A stretch of 14,490 nucleotides of DNA, from positions 1-14,490 of the forward strand of contig JBPBPY010000039.1 of NCBI GenBank assembly GCA_050954505.1, in the 5' to 3' direction. Numbering within the stretch: the first letter of the stretch is position 1; each line of letters starts with the position of its first letter. The translations under genes were made by a program, and so were the position numbers. Under the pieces are notes generated by a model. The model was given only the letters and a program-made list of their open reading frames with translations. It did not search any database and was not told the origin of the DNA. Of this stretch, positions 7,505-14,466 are shown in pieces. Source of the stretch: JAQGMO01 sp050954505. GTDB lineage: Bacteria; Pseudomonadota; Gammaproteobacteria; Burkholderiales; Burkholderiaceae_D.

Positions 7505-8152
7505 TCAGGCTGAGGCCTGTTGCAATTGCGGGAATGTTTTGCGTAACAAAGCCGAAAACACGATATACAGTTCATCAAAAGGCACCGGCTTGGTAAATGA
7601 CGGAATGTCACGTGGCAAACCACCACTTTTGAGAGCGGATTCATCCAGGCCACTGATGACGATGATCGGCATTTCAGCGTACAGGGGATTTTCACGCAGT
7701 GTGCGGATCATGCCGAAGCCGTCGATTTCCGGCATGGTCAAATCGGTGATCAGCAAATCCGGCTTGTCCTTGCCGATCTTGAGCAAACCATCGACGCCAT
7801 TGACGGCAGTCTCCAGCGTCAGCGGCAGGTCCCATCCTGACAGATGCAGTTTCAGCAAACGCAGCATGTTCTGGTCATCATCGACCATGAGGATCTTGTA
7901 GGGCTGATCCTTGCCAGGAACCGGTGCTTCAGCCGCAACTGGCGCAGGGGTATTGCCGAGCCGTTCATCGATCATCTTCTTGAGCGATTTGACGGTGATG
8001 CGGCGATGGCCACCCGGCGTTTTCCAGGCATGCAGCGCGCCGCTCTCGACCCAGGTCTGGATGGTCCGCAACGACACGCCCAGCACGCGCGCAGCGTCGC
8101 TGGTTGAGCAATAGTCATCCGGGTTGAAGCCCATTGATTCAATATCGGTCAT
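7505..8152 (-). CDS. HTH-receiver regulator: MerR/excisionase-type DNA-binding domain followed by CheY-like domain
   Basis: A 215-aa cytoplasmic regulator from the ATG at 8152. A TTG at 8209 and an ATG at 8134 are alternatives, and none has a clear ribosome site. Residues 13-65 form a winged HTH of the MerR/excisionase (HTH_17) type: STSDAARVLGVSLRTIQTWV is the helix-turn-helix and TPGGHRR (45-51) is the wing. After an Ala/Pro linker (68-82), residues 86-205 form a receiver domain with the acidic pocket D91-D93, phosphoacceptor D137 in LLITDLTMPEIDG, S167 and K188 in FTKPV. All the residues needed for phosphorylation are present. The DNA-binding domain comes first, the reverse of OmpR or NarL types. 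No kinase gene is visible. The surface operon lies downstream in the same direction but is cut off by a strong terminator, so it is a neighbour and a possible target rather than a co-transcribed gene. Confidence 0.92.
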   Translation of the reverse strand: MTDIESMGFNPDDYCSTSDAARVLGVSLRTIQTWVESGALHAWKTPGGHRRITVKSLKKMIDERLGNTPAPVAAEAPVPGKDQPYKILMVDDDQNMLRLLKLHLSGWDLPLTLETAVNGVDGLLKIGKDKPDLLITDLTMPEIDGFGMIRTLRENPLYAEMPIIVISGLDESALKSGGLPRDIPSFTKPVPFDELYIVFSALLRKTFPQLQQASA

Positions 8153-8610
8153 AAATTGGTCGCTGCTTTTTTTATTGGTTGAAATGATTTTAACGTTTCG
8201 ATGCTCCAACGTACACGAAATATTTACTCAAAGCAATAGTATTGCCAAGTAAAAAAACAGACCGTTGGAATTTTAACGGGAAGTGATCGTCAGTGTAAAA
8301 ACCGAAAGTAGAATTTCAAGCTGGACATGCGAGCGTGCCGACCGGCCAATACTGCGCAAGCCTTGTTAAAAATGCCTGAATTCAATGTTATAACTAAAAT
8401 AAATAGTGTATTTTCGCATGGTTCGAAAACTTATGCAGTCTCGCCCGTTGTTGAAGTTGAACTATCACACAATAAATCATGTAATGAGCTAATTAACAAC
8501 ATGCGCATAGTAACCCATACGCGTTAATACTTAGCAAATTTTTAATTCACTTCTTATACCTGGTCAACATGCTGCTGTAGCAGCCCTGTATTTTCCAATG
8601 GAAACACACC
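8153..8610. other. AT-rich intergenic region between divergent regulator and receptor genes
   Basis: About 450 bp, clearly more AT-rich than the flanking genes, holding the promoters of the minus-strand regulator and the plus-strand receptor. Visible elements are a 9-bp direct repeat ATTTTAACG (8187-8195 and 8270-8278), inverted arms TCCAACG (8205-8211) and CGTTGGA (8263-8269), a nested dyad at 8223-8253, and a small hairpin GCTGC-TGTA-GCAGC (8571-8584) just before the receptor gene. A 66-codon open frame (8327-8527) has no ribosome site or recognisable domain and I do not call it a gene. Confidence 0.5.
8223..8253. promoter_or_regulatory. Nested dyad upstream of the HTH-receiver regulator
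   Basis: The inner arms GCAAT-AGT-ATTGC (8233-8245) are flanked by outer arms TTTACT (8223-8228) and AGTAAA (8248-8253), slightly off-centre. It lies about 70-100 bp upstream of the regulator start. On the minus strand a TTGGCA and an AAATAT spaced 17 nt apart overlap it and could be a weak promoter. An operator, possibly autoregulatory, is plausible but unproven. Confidence 0.35.
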
Positions 8611-10890
8611 ATGGCACGAAACAAACCGCCTGCCAAGCGCTGGCTGGCAGGCAGCACAGGTCCCCGCGCGCAGGAAGACGGCGCCGATGGCGCCCTTGCC
8701 GTCTTGCTGCCACTTCGACTGCCACGGTCAATTGCTGGCCGGCTGTCAGACACATCTGCACGTACATCCGCAGTCACATCCGCAGTCAAATCGGCAATCA
8801 CATCGGCAGGCACATCTACCGCATCATTTGGCGGATTGCACAAGCGGCGTTTTCCATCCTGGCATGCCTTGATGCTGCTGTCGCCATTGGCATGCTGCCC
8901 ACCGGCGGCACTGGCACAGGAAGCACAGCTTGACGAAGTGGTCGTCAGTGCCAGCCGTTCGGCGCAGACCCGCTTCGATACACCGGCAGCCATCGATGCG
9001 GTAACGGTAGACCCGATGCGCCTGGCCACGCCACTGGTGAACCTCTCTGAACTGCTGTCCGCCGTGCCGGGCGTGCAGGTGCGCGAGCGGCAAAACTATG
9101 CCCAGGACCTGCAGATCTCGGTGCGCGGATTCGGTACCCGCTCGACCTTCGGCGTGCGCGGTGTGCGCCTGATCATCGGCGGCATTCCCGCCACCATGCC
9201 GGACGGCCAGGGTCAGGCTGCCACGGCCAGCCTGTCGTCGGCGCGCAGCATCGAATTGTTGCGCGGGCCGCTGGCGCAGCTGTATGGCAATGCCGCCGGT
9301 GGTGTGCTCCAGGTCTTCACACGCGAGCCACCGTTGACCACGCGCCCGCAACTGGGGCTCACCTTCGGCGCCGGCTCGAACAACCAGCGCGAGGAAGGTG
9401 CCAGCCTGGCGGGCGGCACCGAGACGCTGGGCGCGCTGGTCGACCTGAGCCATTACGCCACCGATGGCTACCGCGATCACAGCGCAGCCGAACGGACCCA
9501 GTTCAATGCCAAGCTCGTCGCCAAGCCGTCCAGCGATACCACCGTCACAGCAGTGTTCAACAGCTTCGACCAGCCGCTCTCGCAGGATCCGCTCGGCTTG
9601 ACGCGCGCGGCCTTCGATGCCAATGCGCGCCAGGTGATTCCGGCAGCGCTGACGTTCAACACCAGCAAGACCATCACCCAGCAACAACTCGGCCTGGTGC
9701 TCGATCACCGCTTCTCGGCAGCCGATTCGATCAATGCGCGGTTGTATGACGGCGCGCGCAAGGTCAACCAGAAACTGGCATTCCAGGCCAATGGCGTGGT
9801 CGATCTGGACCGCACCTATGGCGGCGTGGGCCTGAACTGGACCCACAAGACCACCCTGGCCGGCATGCCGCTGCGCTGGACCGTCGGTGCCGAGGCCGAC
9901 CAGCTCGATGAACACCGTCGCGGCTTCGACAATCTGGCCGGCACCGACGGCCTGTTGCGGCGTGATGAAGATGACACCGCGCGCAACACCGACGTCTTTG
10001 CCCAGGCCGCACTGGGCCTGTCGCCGGCCTGGGATGTGACGGCCGGCGTGCGCCACAGCCGCGTGCGCTTTGGCTTCGATGATCATTTCAATCCTGCCGC
10101 CAGCAGCACCAGCGGCAAGGCCGAGTTCCACAACACCAGCCCGGTGCTTGGACTGGTATGGCATGCCGCCGACAGCGTCAATGTGTATGCCAACGTCGGC
10201 ACCGGCTTCGAGACGCCGACATTGGCCGAGAGCGCGTATCGGCCGGATGGGTTGCCAGGACCGAATTTTTCCCTGCAACCGTCGAAAAGCACCCAGGCTG
10301 AGCTTGGCGTGAAGGTCAATGCCGGCATCCAGCGCTTCGAAGCGGCCATCTTCGATGCCGAAAGCCGCAATGAAATCGTGGCGCAGTCCAGCGGCGGGCG
10401 CGCCACCTACCAGAATGCCGGACGGGCCCAGCGGCGCGGTGCCGAACTGTCGTGGAATGCCGCCTGGCACAGCTGGCAAGCCAGGCTGGCGTATACCCTT
10501 CTCGATGCCCGCTTCAAGTCCGGTTACAGCAATGCCAGCTCGCAGGTAGCAGCAGGCAACCGCCTGCCTGGCGCACCCCGCGAGAGCTTGTATGCCGAAG
10601 TGGAAAAACGCCTGGGTGAAGCGCTCAAGGTGGCACTGGAAATGCGCGTTGACGGCAAAGTCTATGTCAACGATGCCAACAGCGAAGCAGCGCCTGGCTA
10701 CGCCATCTTCAACCTGCGCAGCGGTTATGAAATCAAGGTCGGCGGCACCAGGCTGTTCGTCTTCGGCCGCATCGATAACCTGTTCGACCGCACCTACGCC
10801 GGCTCGGTGATCGTCAACGACGCCAACGGCCGCTACTACGAAGCGGCGGCGGGGCGGCGGCTGTTTGCCGGCGTGCGTACCATGTTCTGA
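8611..10890 (+). CDS. yncD: TonB-dependent outer-membrane receptor, YncD/PqqU-like (probable PQQ uptake)
   Basis: An outer-membrane transporter closely resembling E. coli YncD as I remember it. Shared stretches include MRLATPLVNLSELLSAVPGV, RQNYAQDLQ, the plug motif IPATMPDGQGQ, LLRGPLAQLYGNAAGGV, GFETPTLAE and GSVIVNDANGRYYE. YncD is now named PqqU for uptake of the cofactor PQQ. A TonB-box-like DEVVVSAS follows the signal peptide, then the plug, then a 22-strand-type barrel ending in Phe. The start is doubtful. The ATG at 8611 has GGAAA 6 nt upstream and gives 759 aa, but the signal-like segment (KRRFPSWHALMLLSPLACCPPAALA) then sits at residues 78-102, behind a hydrophilic, repeat-bearing extension. 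Starting at the TTG at 8836 (684 aa) or the ATG at 8872 (672 aa) would fit the family better, but neither has a good ribosome site. The neighbouring acetaldehyde dehydrogenase supports a role in PQQ-linked alcohol oxidation. The substrate remains inferred. Confidence 0.88.
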   Translation: MARNKPPAKRWLAGSTGPRAQEDGADGALAVLLPLRLPRSIAGRLSDTSARTSAVTSAVKSAITSAGTSTASFGGLHKRRFPSWHALMLLSPLACCPPAALAQEAQLDEVVVSASRSAQTRFDTPAAIDAVTVDPMRLATPLVNLSELLSAVPGVQVRERQNYAQDLQISVRGFGTRSTFGVRGVRLIIGGIPATMPDGQGQAATASLSSARSIELLRGPLAQLYGNAAGGVLQVFTREPPLTTRPQLGLTFGAGSNNQREEGASLAGGTETLGALVDLSHYATDGYRDHSAAERTQFNAKLVAKPSSDTTVTAVFNSFDQPLSQDPLGLTRAAFDANARQVIPAALTFNTSKTITQQQLGLVLDHRFSAADSINARLYDGARKVNQKLAFQANGVVDLDRTYGGVGLNWTHKTTLAGMPLRWTVGAEADQLDEHRRGFDNLAGTDGLLRRDEDDTARNTDVFAQAALGLSPAWDVTAGVRHSRVRFGFDDHFNPAASSTSGKAEFHNTSPVLGLVWHAADSVNVYANVGTGFETPTLAESAYRPDGLPGPNFSLQPSKSTQAELGVKVNAGIQRFEAAIFDAESRNEIVAQSSGGRATYQNAGRAQRRGAELSWNAAWHSWQARLAYTLLDARFKSGYSNASSQVAAGNRLPGAPRESLYAEVEKRLGEALKVALEMRVDGKVYVNDANSEAAPGYAIFNLRSGYEIKVGGTRLFVFGRIDNLFDRTYAGSVIVNDANGRYYEAAAGRRLFAGVRTMF
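8752..8823. repeat. Six degenerate 12-bp tandem units in the receptor leader
   Basis: Consecutive 12-bp units resemble ACATCCGCAGTC: two exact copies at 8764 and 8776, with variants ACATCTGCACGT, AAATCGGCAATC, ACATCGGCAGGC and ACATCTACCGCA. In the receptor frame they read Thr-Ser-Ala-X six times (residues 48-71). On the minus strand they read Asp-Val-X-Ala. The period is a multiple of three, so changes in copy number keep the frame. They lie between the annotated ATG and the signal peptide, so they may be untranslated leader rather than protein. Confidence 0.8.
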
Positions 10891-10907
10891 ACATGGCTGC
10901 GGCCCGG

Positions 10908-10941
10908 GCGGCGCTGCCTGATGCCAACCAGGCAGCGCCGC
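10908..10941 (+). terminator. GC-rich hairpin after the receptor gene (terminator-like, no U-tract)
   Basis: A perfect 13-bp stem (GCGGCGCTGCCTG with CAGGCAGCGCCGC) and an 8-nt loop begin 18 bp after the receptor stop. No T-run follows, so it is not a classical intrinsic terminator. It may stall polymerase or protect the 3' end. An alternative 9-bp pairing, GGCTGCGGC (10895-10903) with GCCGCAGCC (10937-10945), competes with this stem. Confidence 0.5.
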
Positions 10942-10988
10942 AGCCAGGGCTGTAAAAATCAAGGCTGGTCCATCCAGCCTGCATCACA

Positions 10989-11037
10989 AACCGGCCGGAT
11001 GCACTGTTCAACAATGGAACAGTGGAACAGGCCGGTT
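10989..11037. promoter_or_regulatory. 49-bp concentric inverted repeat, candidate upstream activator site
   Basis: Two nested perfect inverted repeats share the same centre (11013). The outer arms are AACCGGCC (10989-10996) and GGCCGGTT (11030-11037). The inner arms are CACTGTTC (11002-11009) and GAACAGTG (11017-11024). The spacers are symmetric (5, 7 and 5 nt). Further half-sites GAACA (11025-11029) and TGTTC (11037-11041) overlap its right edge. The centre lies about 107 bp upstream of the -12 element of the sigma-54 promoter, a usual distance for an enhancer bound by a sigma-54 activator. The protein that binds is inferred to be the AcoR-like regulator encoded at 13114-14466. Confidence 0.55.
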
Positions 11038-11047
11038 GTTCATTTAC

Positions 11048-11061
11048 GCAACAGTTGTTGC
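11048..11061. promoter_or_regulatory. Second inverted repeat upstream of the sigma-54 promoter
   Basis: GCAACA-GT-TGTTGC, with perfect 6-bp arms, lies about 60 bp upstream of the -12 element. It could be a second activator site or a site for a helper protein. It is short, so confidence is limited. Confidence 0.4.
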
Positions 11062-11105
11062 ACGGCCGTGCTGCGCCTTCAATCCTGGCCGCTGCGAAAG
11101 CAGCC

Positions 11106-11120
11106 TGGCACAGGGATTGC
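11106..11120 (+). promoter_or_regulatory. Sigma-54 (-24/-12) promoter of the aldehyde dehydrogenase operon
   Basis: TGGCACAGGGATTGC matches the sigma-54 consensus TGGCAC-N5-TTGC in all ten fixed positions, with GG and GC exactly 10 nt apart. Transcription would start near 11132, about 40 nt before the dehydrogenase ATG. Upstream palindromes and the nearby sigma-54 activator gene fit this assignment. Confidence 0.85.
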
Positions 11121-11171
11121 GTCGAAACAAATGGGCAAAGACCCATCCAACCATCGACGGAGGAAGACGAC

Positions 11172-12692
11172 ATGAATCTCTCGGACATCAACAAGCTCGG
11201 TATCAAAAGCCCGTTCAAGGAACGCTACGACAATTTCATCGGCGGACGATTCGTGGCGCCCGTCAAGGGCCAGTATTTCGAAAACATCAGTCCCGTCATC
11301 GGCAGGGCATTTTGCGAAATTGCCCGTTCCAGCGCCGAAGATATCGAACTGGCGCTCGATGCCGCCCATGCAGCGAAAAAAGCCTGGGGCAAGACCTCGA
11401 CCACGGAGCGCTCGCGCATTCTCAACAAGATTGCCGATCGCATGGAAGAAAACCTGGCTGTGCTGGCAACCGCCGAGACCATCGACAATGGCAAGCCGAT
11501 CCGCGAGAGCACTGCTGCCGACATTCCGCTGGCCATCGACCATTTCCGTTATTTCGCCGGCGTCATCCGCGCCCAGGAAGGTTCGATTGCCGAGCTCGAT
11601 GCCGATACCTACGCCTATCATTTCCACGAACCGCTCGGCGTGGTCGGCCAGATCATCCCGTGGAATTTCCCGATTCTGATGGCGGTGTGGAAGCTGGCAC
11701 CGGCACTGGCGGCAGGCAACTGCGTGGTGCTGAAACCGGCTGAACAGACCCCGGCCTCGATCATGGTATTGATGGAGTTGATTGCCGACCTGCTGCCGCC
11801 GGGCGTGGTCAACATCGTCAACGGTTTTGGACTGGAAGCCGGCAAGCCGCTGGCCTCGAACAAGCGCATCGCCAAGATTGCCTTCACCGGCGAGACCGGT
11901 ACCGGCCGCATGATCATGCAATATGCGTCGCAAAACCTGATTCCGGTCACGCTGGAACTGGGCGGCAAGTCGCCGAATATCTTCTTTGCCGATGTCATGG
12001 ATGCCGATGATGATTTTTTCGACAAATGCCTGGAAGGCTTCGCCATGTTTGCGCTCAACCAGGGCGAAGTATGCACTTGTCCGTCGCGCGTGCTGGTGCA
12101 GGAATCGATTTATGAACGCTTCATGGAACGCGCCATCGCCCGGGTGGCGGCCATCAAGCAGGGCAATCCGCTCGACCCTTCAACCATGATTGGCGCGCAG
12201 GCTTCGCAAGAGCAGCTGGAAAAGATTCTCGCTTACCTGGACATCGGCAAGCAGGAGGGCGCCAAGGTCCTCGCCGGCGGCGAACAGAACCGCATGGGCG
12301 GCGACCTGGCCGACGGGTTCTATGTCAAGCCGACGATTTTCGAAGGCAACAACAAGATGCGCATTTTCCAGGAAGAGATCTTCGGCCCCGTGGTGTCGGT
12401 GACCACGTTCAAGGACGAAGCCGATGCCATCGAGATTGCCAACGATACCCTGTACGGCCTGGGTGCCGGACTCTGGACCCGCGATGGTTCACGGGCGTTT
12501 CGCATTGGACGCGACATCCAGGCCGGCCGGGTGTGGACCAATTGTTATCACCTGTATCCTTCCCATGCTGCGTTCGGCGGCTACAAGCAGTCTGGCATCG
12601 GCAGGGAAAACCACAAGATGATGCTCGATCATTACCAGCAAACCAAGAATCTGCTGGTGAGCTACAACCCGAAAGCCATGGGGTTTTTCTGA
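11172..12692 (+). CDS. acoD: NAD+-dependent acetaldehyde dehydrogenase, AcoD/ExaC type
   Basis: A cytoplasmic class-III-like ALDH that oxidises acetaldehyde (and probably other short aldehydes) to acetate with NAD+. It has 506 residues, the length I recall for AcoD of Cupriavidus and ExaC of Pseudomonas. The start is the ATG at 11172 with GGAGG 8 nt upstream; a longer open frame from 11022 would cover the promoter. Visible motifs are PWNFP (163-167), FTGETGTG for cofactor binding (238-245), the general base E262 in LELGGKSP, catalytic C301 in NQGEVCTCPSR, EEIFGPVVSV (401-410), and the C-terminal GYKQSGIGRE with YQQTKNLLVSY. All key residues are intact. The following DUF779 gene overlaps its stop (TGATG), so the two form an operon. 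A sigma-54 promoter and palindromic upstream sites imply induction by alcohols, acetoin or aldehyde through an AcoR-like activator. Confidence 0.95.
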   Translation: MNLSDINKLGIKSPFKERYDNFIGGRFVAPVKGQYFENISPVIGRAFCEIARSSAEDIELALDAAHAAKKAWGKTSTTERSRILNKIADRMEENLAVLATAETIDNGKPIRESTAADIPLAIDHFRYFAGVIRAQEGSIAELDADTYAYHFHEPLGVVGQIIPWNFPILMAVWKLAPALAAGNCVVLKPAEQTPASIMVLMELIADLLPPGVVNIVNGFGLEAGKPLASNKRIAKIAFTGETGTGRMIMQYASQNLIPVTLELGGKSPNIFFADVMDADDDFFDKCLEGFAMFALNQGEVCTCPSRVLVQESIYERFMERAIARVAAIKQGNPLDPSTMIGAQASQEQLEKILAYLDIGKQEGAKVLAGGEQNRMGGDLADGFYVKPTIFEGNNKMRIFQEEIFGPVVSVTTFKDEADAIEIANDTLYGLGAGLWTRDGSRAFRIGRDIQAGRVWTNCYHLYPSHAAFGGYKQSGIGRENHKMMLDHYQQTKNLLVSYNPKAMGFF

Positions 12693-13099
12693 TGCCGGCG
12701 GCAGACCTGGCGCGGGTAGTGGCAACGCCCGCAGCGCTGGCGTTTCTCGCGCACTTGAAACGCCAGCATGGTGCGCTGATGTTTTTCCAGTCGGGCGGCT
12801 GCTGCGACGGCAGCACGCCCATGTGTTATGCCGCCGGCGACTTCCAGGTCGGCGACGCCGATGTATGGCTTGGCGACCTCGACGGCATACCGTTCTACAT
12901 GGGCGCCGACCAGTTCGAATACTGGCGCCACACGCAACTGATCATCGATGTGGTCGATGGCATGGGAGGCATGTTTTCACTCGATAACGGCACGGGCCGT
13001 CGCTTCCTGACGCGCTCGCGGCTGTTTACCGATGCAGAGTTTGCCGCCTTGCCGGCAGCATTGACCGAAGGCGACCGCCAGCGCCAGGGCGTCACCTGA
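12692..13099 (+). CDS. DUF779 family protein, accessory to the aldehyde dehydrogenase
   Basis: A 135-aa soluble protein whose ATG overlaps the dehydrogenase stop by one base (TGATG), implying translational coupling. The family is recognised by the segment around FFQSGGCCDGSTPMC (31-45), with the conserved Cys37, Cys38 and Cys45, then FYMGADQFEYWRHTQLIIDV (68-87) and the C-terminal stretch around GRRFLTRSRLF. DUF779 genes commonly follow AcoD-type dehydrogenase genes; the molecular role is not established to my knowledge. The cysteine cluster suggests metal or thiol chemistry, but that is inference. No signal peptide or membrane segment is visible, so it should be cytoplasmic with its partner. 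An in-frame extension upstream to 12533 lies inside the dehydrogenase gene and is not credible. Confidence 0.9.
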   Translation: MPAADLARVVATPAALAFLAHLKRQHGALMFFQSGGCCDGSTPMCYAAGDFQVGDADVWLGDLDGIPFYMGADQFEYWRHTQLIIDVVDGMGGMFSLDNGTGRRFLTRSRLFTDAEFAALPAALTEGDRQRQGVT

Positions 13100-13113
13100 A
13101 GCGGTGCAGGCAT

Positions 13114-14466
13114 TCAGCGCCATGCTTTTGCATGGGTATCAGTAGCGGCGCGCTGCCGATACACCGTGTTGCGCGAAATGCCCAGCGCCCTGGCTGTTGC
13201 AGAGATGTTTCCTTCAAAGCGCGCCAGGGCGTTTTCGATCAGCTGCGCGCGCGTTTCATCCATTTTCAGCATGGGCGGCGCCGCCGCGCGGGCGTCGGAA
13301 CCGCGCTCATTGCCACTGCCGCTGCAACGCTCGATACCAGTGCCAGTGCCAGAATCAGCGGCAGCGCCGCTGCCGTGCAAACGCAAGCAGGCGGCGTCTG
13401 TGCCATTGCCGCGACGGTTGTCGTGGTCAAGAGTGTTGTCACCAACGGCTAGGCCGGCAAGGTCTTCGAGAAAATCTTCCGGCAGGTGTTCAATGCCGAT
13501 ATCACCGTCTTCGCCCGTCATGGCACAGGCCGTGCGCAGCAGGTTGGCCAGCTGGCGCAGGTTGCCCGGCCAGGGATGCTGCCGCAGCAATGCCATGACC
13601 GGCGCCGAAACAGTGTAGCCCTGTTGCTGGCCAGGCCGGGCCGGCGTGCGGCTGGGCTTGCCGGCAGGATCGTGCTGCCCGGCGAGCATGCGCTCGACCA
13701 GGGTATCGATGTCGCTGCGCTGGCGCAGTGGCGGCAACTTCACGACCAGTCCGTTGAGGCGGTAATACAGGTCTTCGCGAAACAGCTGTTGCGTGATCAG
13801 CGAACGCAGGTTGCGGTTGGTGGCACAGACCAGGACGACATCGATGGCAATTGCGCGCTGGCTGCCCAGGGGCGTAACTTCACGCTCCTGCAATACCCGC
13901 AGCAGACGCGCCTGCAGGCTTGGCGGCATGTCACCGATTTCATCAAGGAACAAGATGCCGCCATGGGCTTGCAGGATCTTGCCGCGGCTGCCTTTCCTGC
14001 GCGCGCCGGTAAATGCCCCTTCGTCATAACCGAACAGTTCGGACTCGATCAGCGTTTCCGGAATTGCGGCACAGTTGACGGCGCAAAATGGCGCGCCGGC
14101 CCGGGCACAGTCATGGTAAATGGCCTGAGCCAGCAACTCCTTGCCCGTGCCGGTTTCGCCAGTGATCAGGATGGCAATGTCGCGACCGGCTACCCGCGCG
14201 ACCTGGTCCAGTGCGCGCCGCATCAACGGGTCGCCAGTGTCGAGTTGTTGCAGGGTGGGGCCACGCTGCCGGGCTGGCCGGCCTTGGCCACCGGGGTTGT
14301 GCCCGGTCGGCGCCGCCATCCCGATAGTGCCCTGGCCAGGATGGGCCTGGGCTTGCGTGTGGCTGGCTGCCACCAGCAGATCGGCATGCTGCTCTGCCGG
14401 ATGATCCGGTTGCAGGAAGTTTGCCATGTCGTGGAAGGGCGCATTAACGCCATGCGAGTCAGCCAT
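13114..14466 (-). CDS. acoR: Sigma-54-dependent activator, AcoR/NtrC class (AAA+ plus Fis-type HTH)
   Basis: From the ATG at 14466 (GGAG 6 nt upstream) it has 450 residues. An ATG at 14487 is also in frame, and the frame stays open to the window edge, so a longer N-terminus cannot be excluded. The AAA+ domain has Walker A GETGTGKE (103-110), the sigma-54 contact loop GAFTGA (150-155), Walker B GGILFLDE (169-176), the FREDLYYRLN segment (229-238) and HPWPGNLRQL (297-306). After a Gly/Ser/Ala-rich linker, a Fis-type HTH (GNISATARALGISRNTVYRQ, 419-438) ends the protein. AcoR relatives usually carry an N-terminal GAF sensor of several hundred residues. Here only about 75 low-complexity residues precede the AAA+ domain. 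The gene converges on the dehydrogenase operon with 14 bp between stops, and it is the likely activator of the sigma-54 promoter at 11106. The symbol rests on family and context. Confidence 0.85.
   Translation of the reverse strand: MADSHGVNAPFHDMANFLQPDHPAEQHADLLVAASHTQAQAHPGQGTIGMAAPTGHNPGGQGRPARQRGPTLQQLDTGDPLMRRALDQVARVAGRDIAILITGETGTGKELLAQAIYHDCARAGAPFCAVNCAAIPETLIESELFGYDEGAFTGARRKGSRGKILQAHGGILFLDEIGDMPPSLQARLLRVLQEREVTPLGSQRAIAIDVVLVCATNRNLRSLITQQLFREDLYYRLNGLVVKLPPLRQRSDIDTLVERMLAGQHDPAGKPSRTPARPGQQQGYTVSAPVMALLRQHPWPGNLRQLANLLRTACAMTGEDGDIGIEHLPEDFLEDLAGLAVGDNTLDHDNRRGNGTDAACLRLHGSGAAADSGTGTGIERCSGSGNERGSDARAAAPPMLKMDETRAQLIENALARFEGNISATARALGISRNTVYRQRAATDTHAKAWR

Noticed and set aside
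8327..8527. 66-codon open frame as a small gene
   Set aside because: No ribosome site, no domain, and AT-rich intergenic composition. Such a frame is expected by chance.
8752..8823. CRISPR-like array
   Set aside because: The units are contiguous 12-bp repeats without spacers, far shorter than CRISPR repeats, and no cas gene is nearby.
8824..10962. A 712-codon open frame on the minus strand
   Set aside because: It is antisense to the TonB-dependent receptor, which has clear plug and barrel motifs. The minus-strand product shows no recognisable family.
13120..13135. Terminator between the convergent DUF779 and activator genes
   Set aside because: CCATGC-TTTT-GCATGG forms a 6-bp hairpin, but it lies inside the last codons of the activator gene and no T-run follows on either strand.
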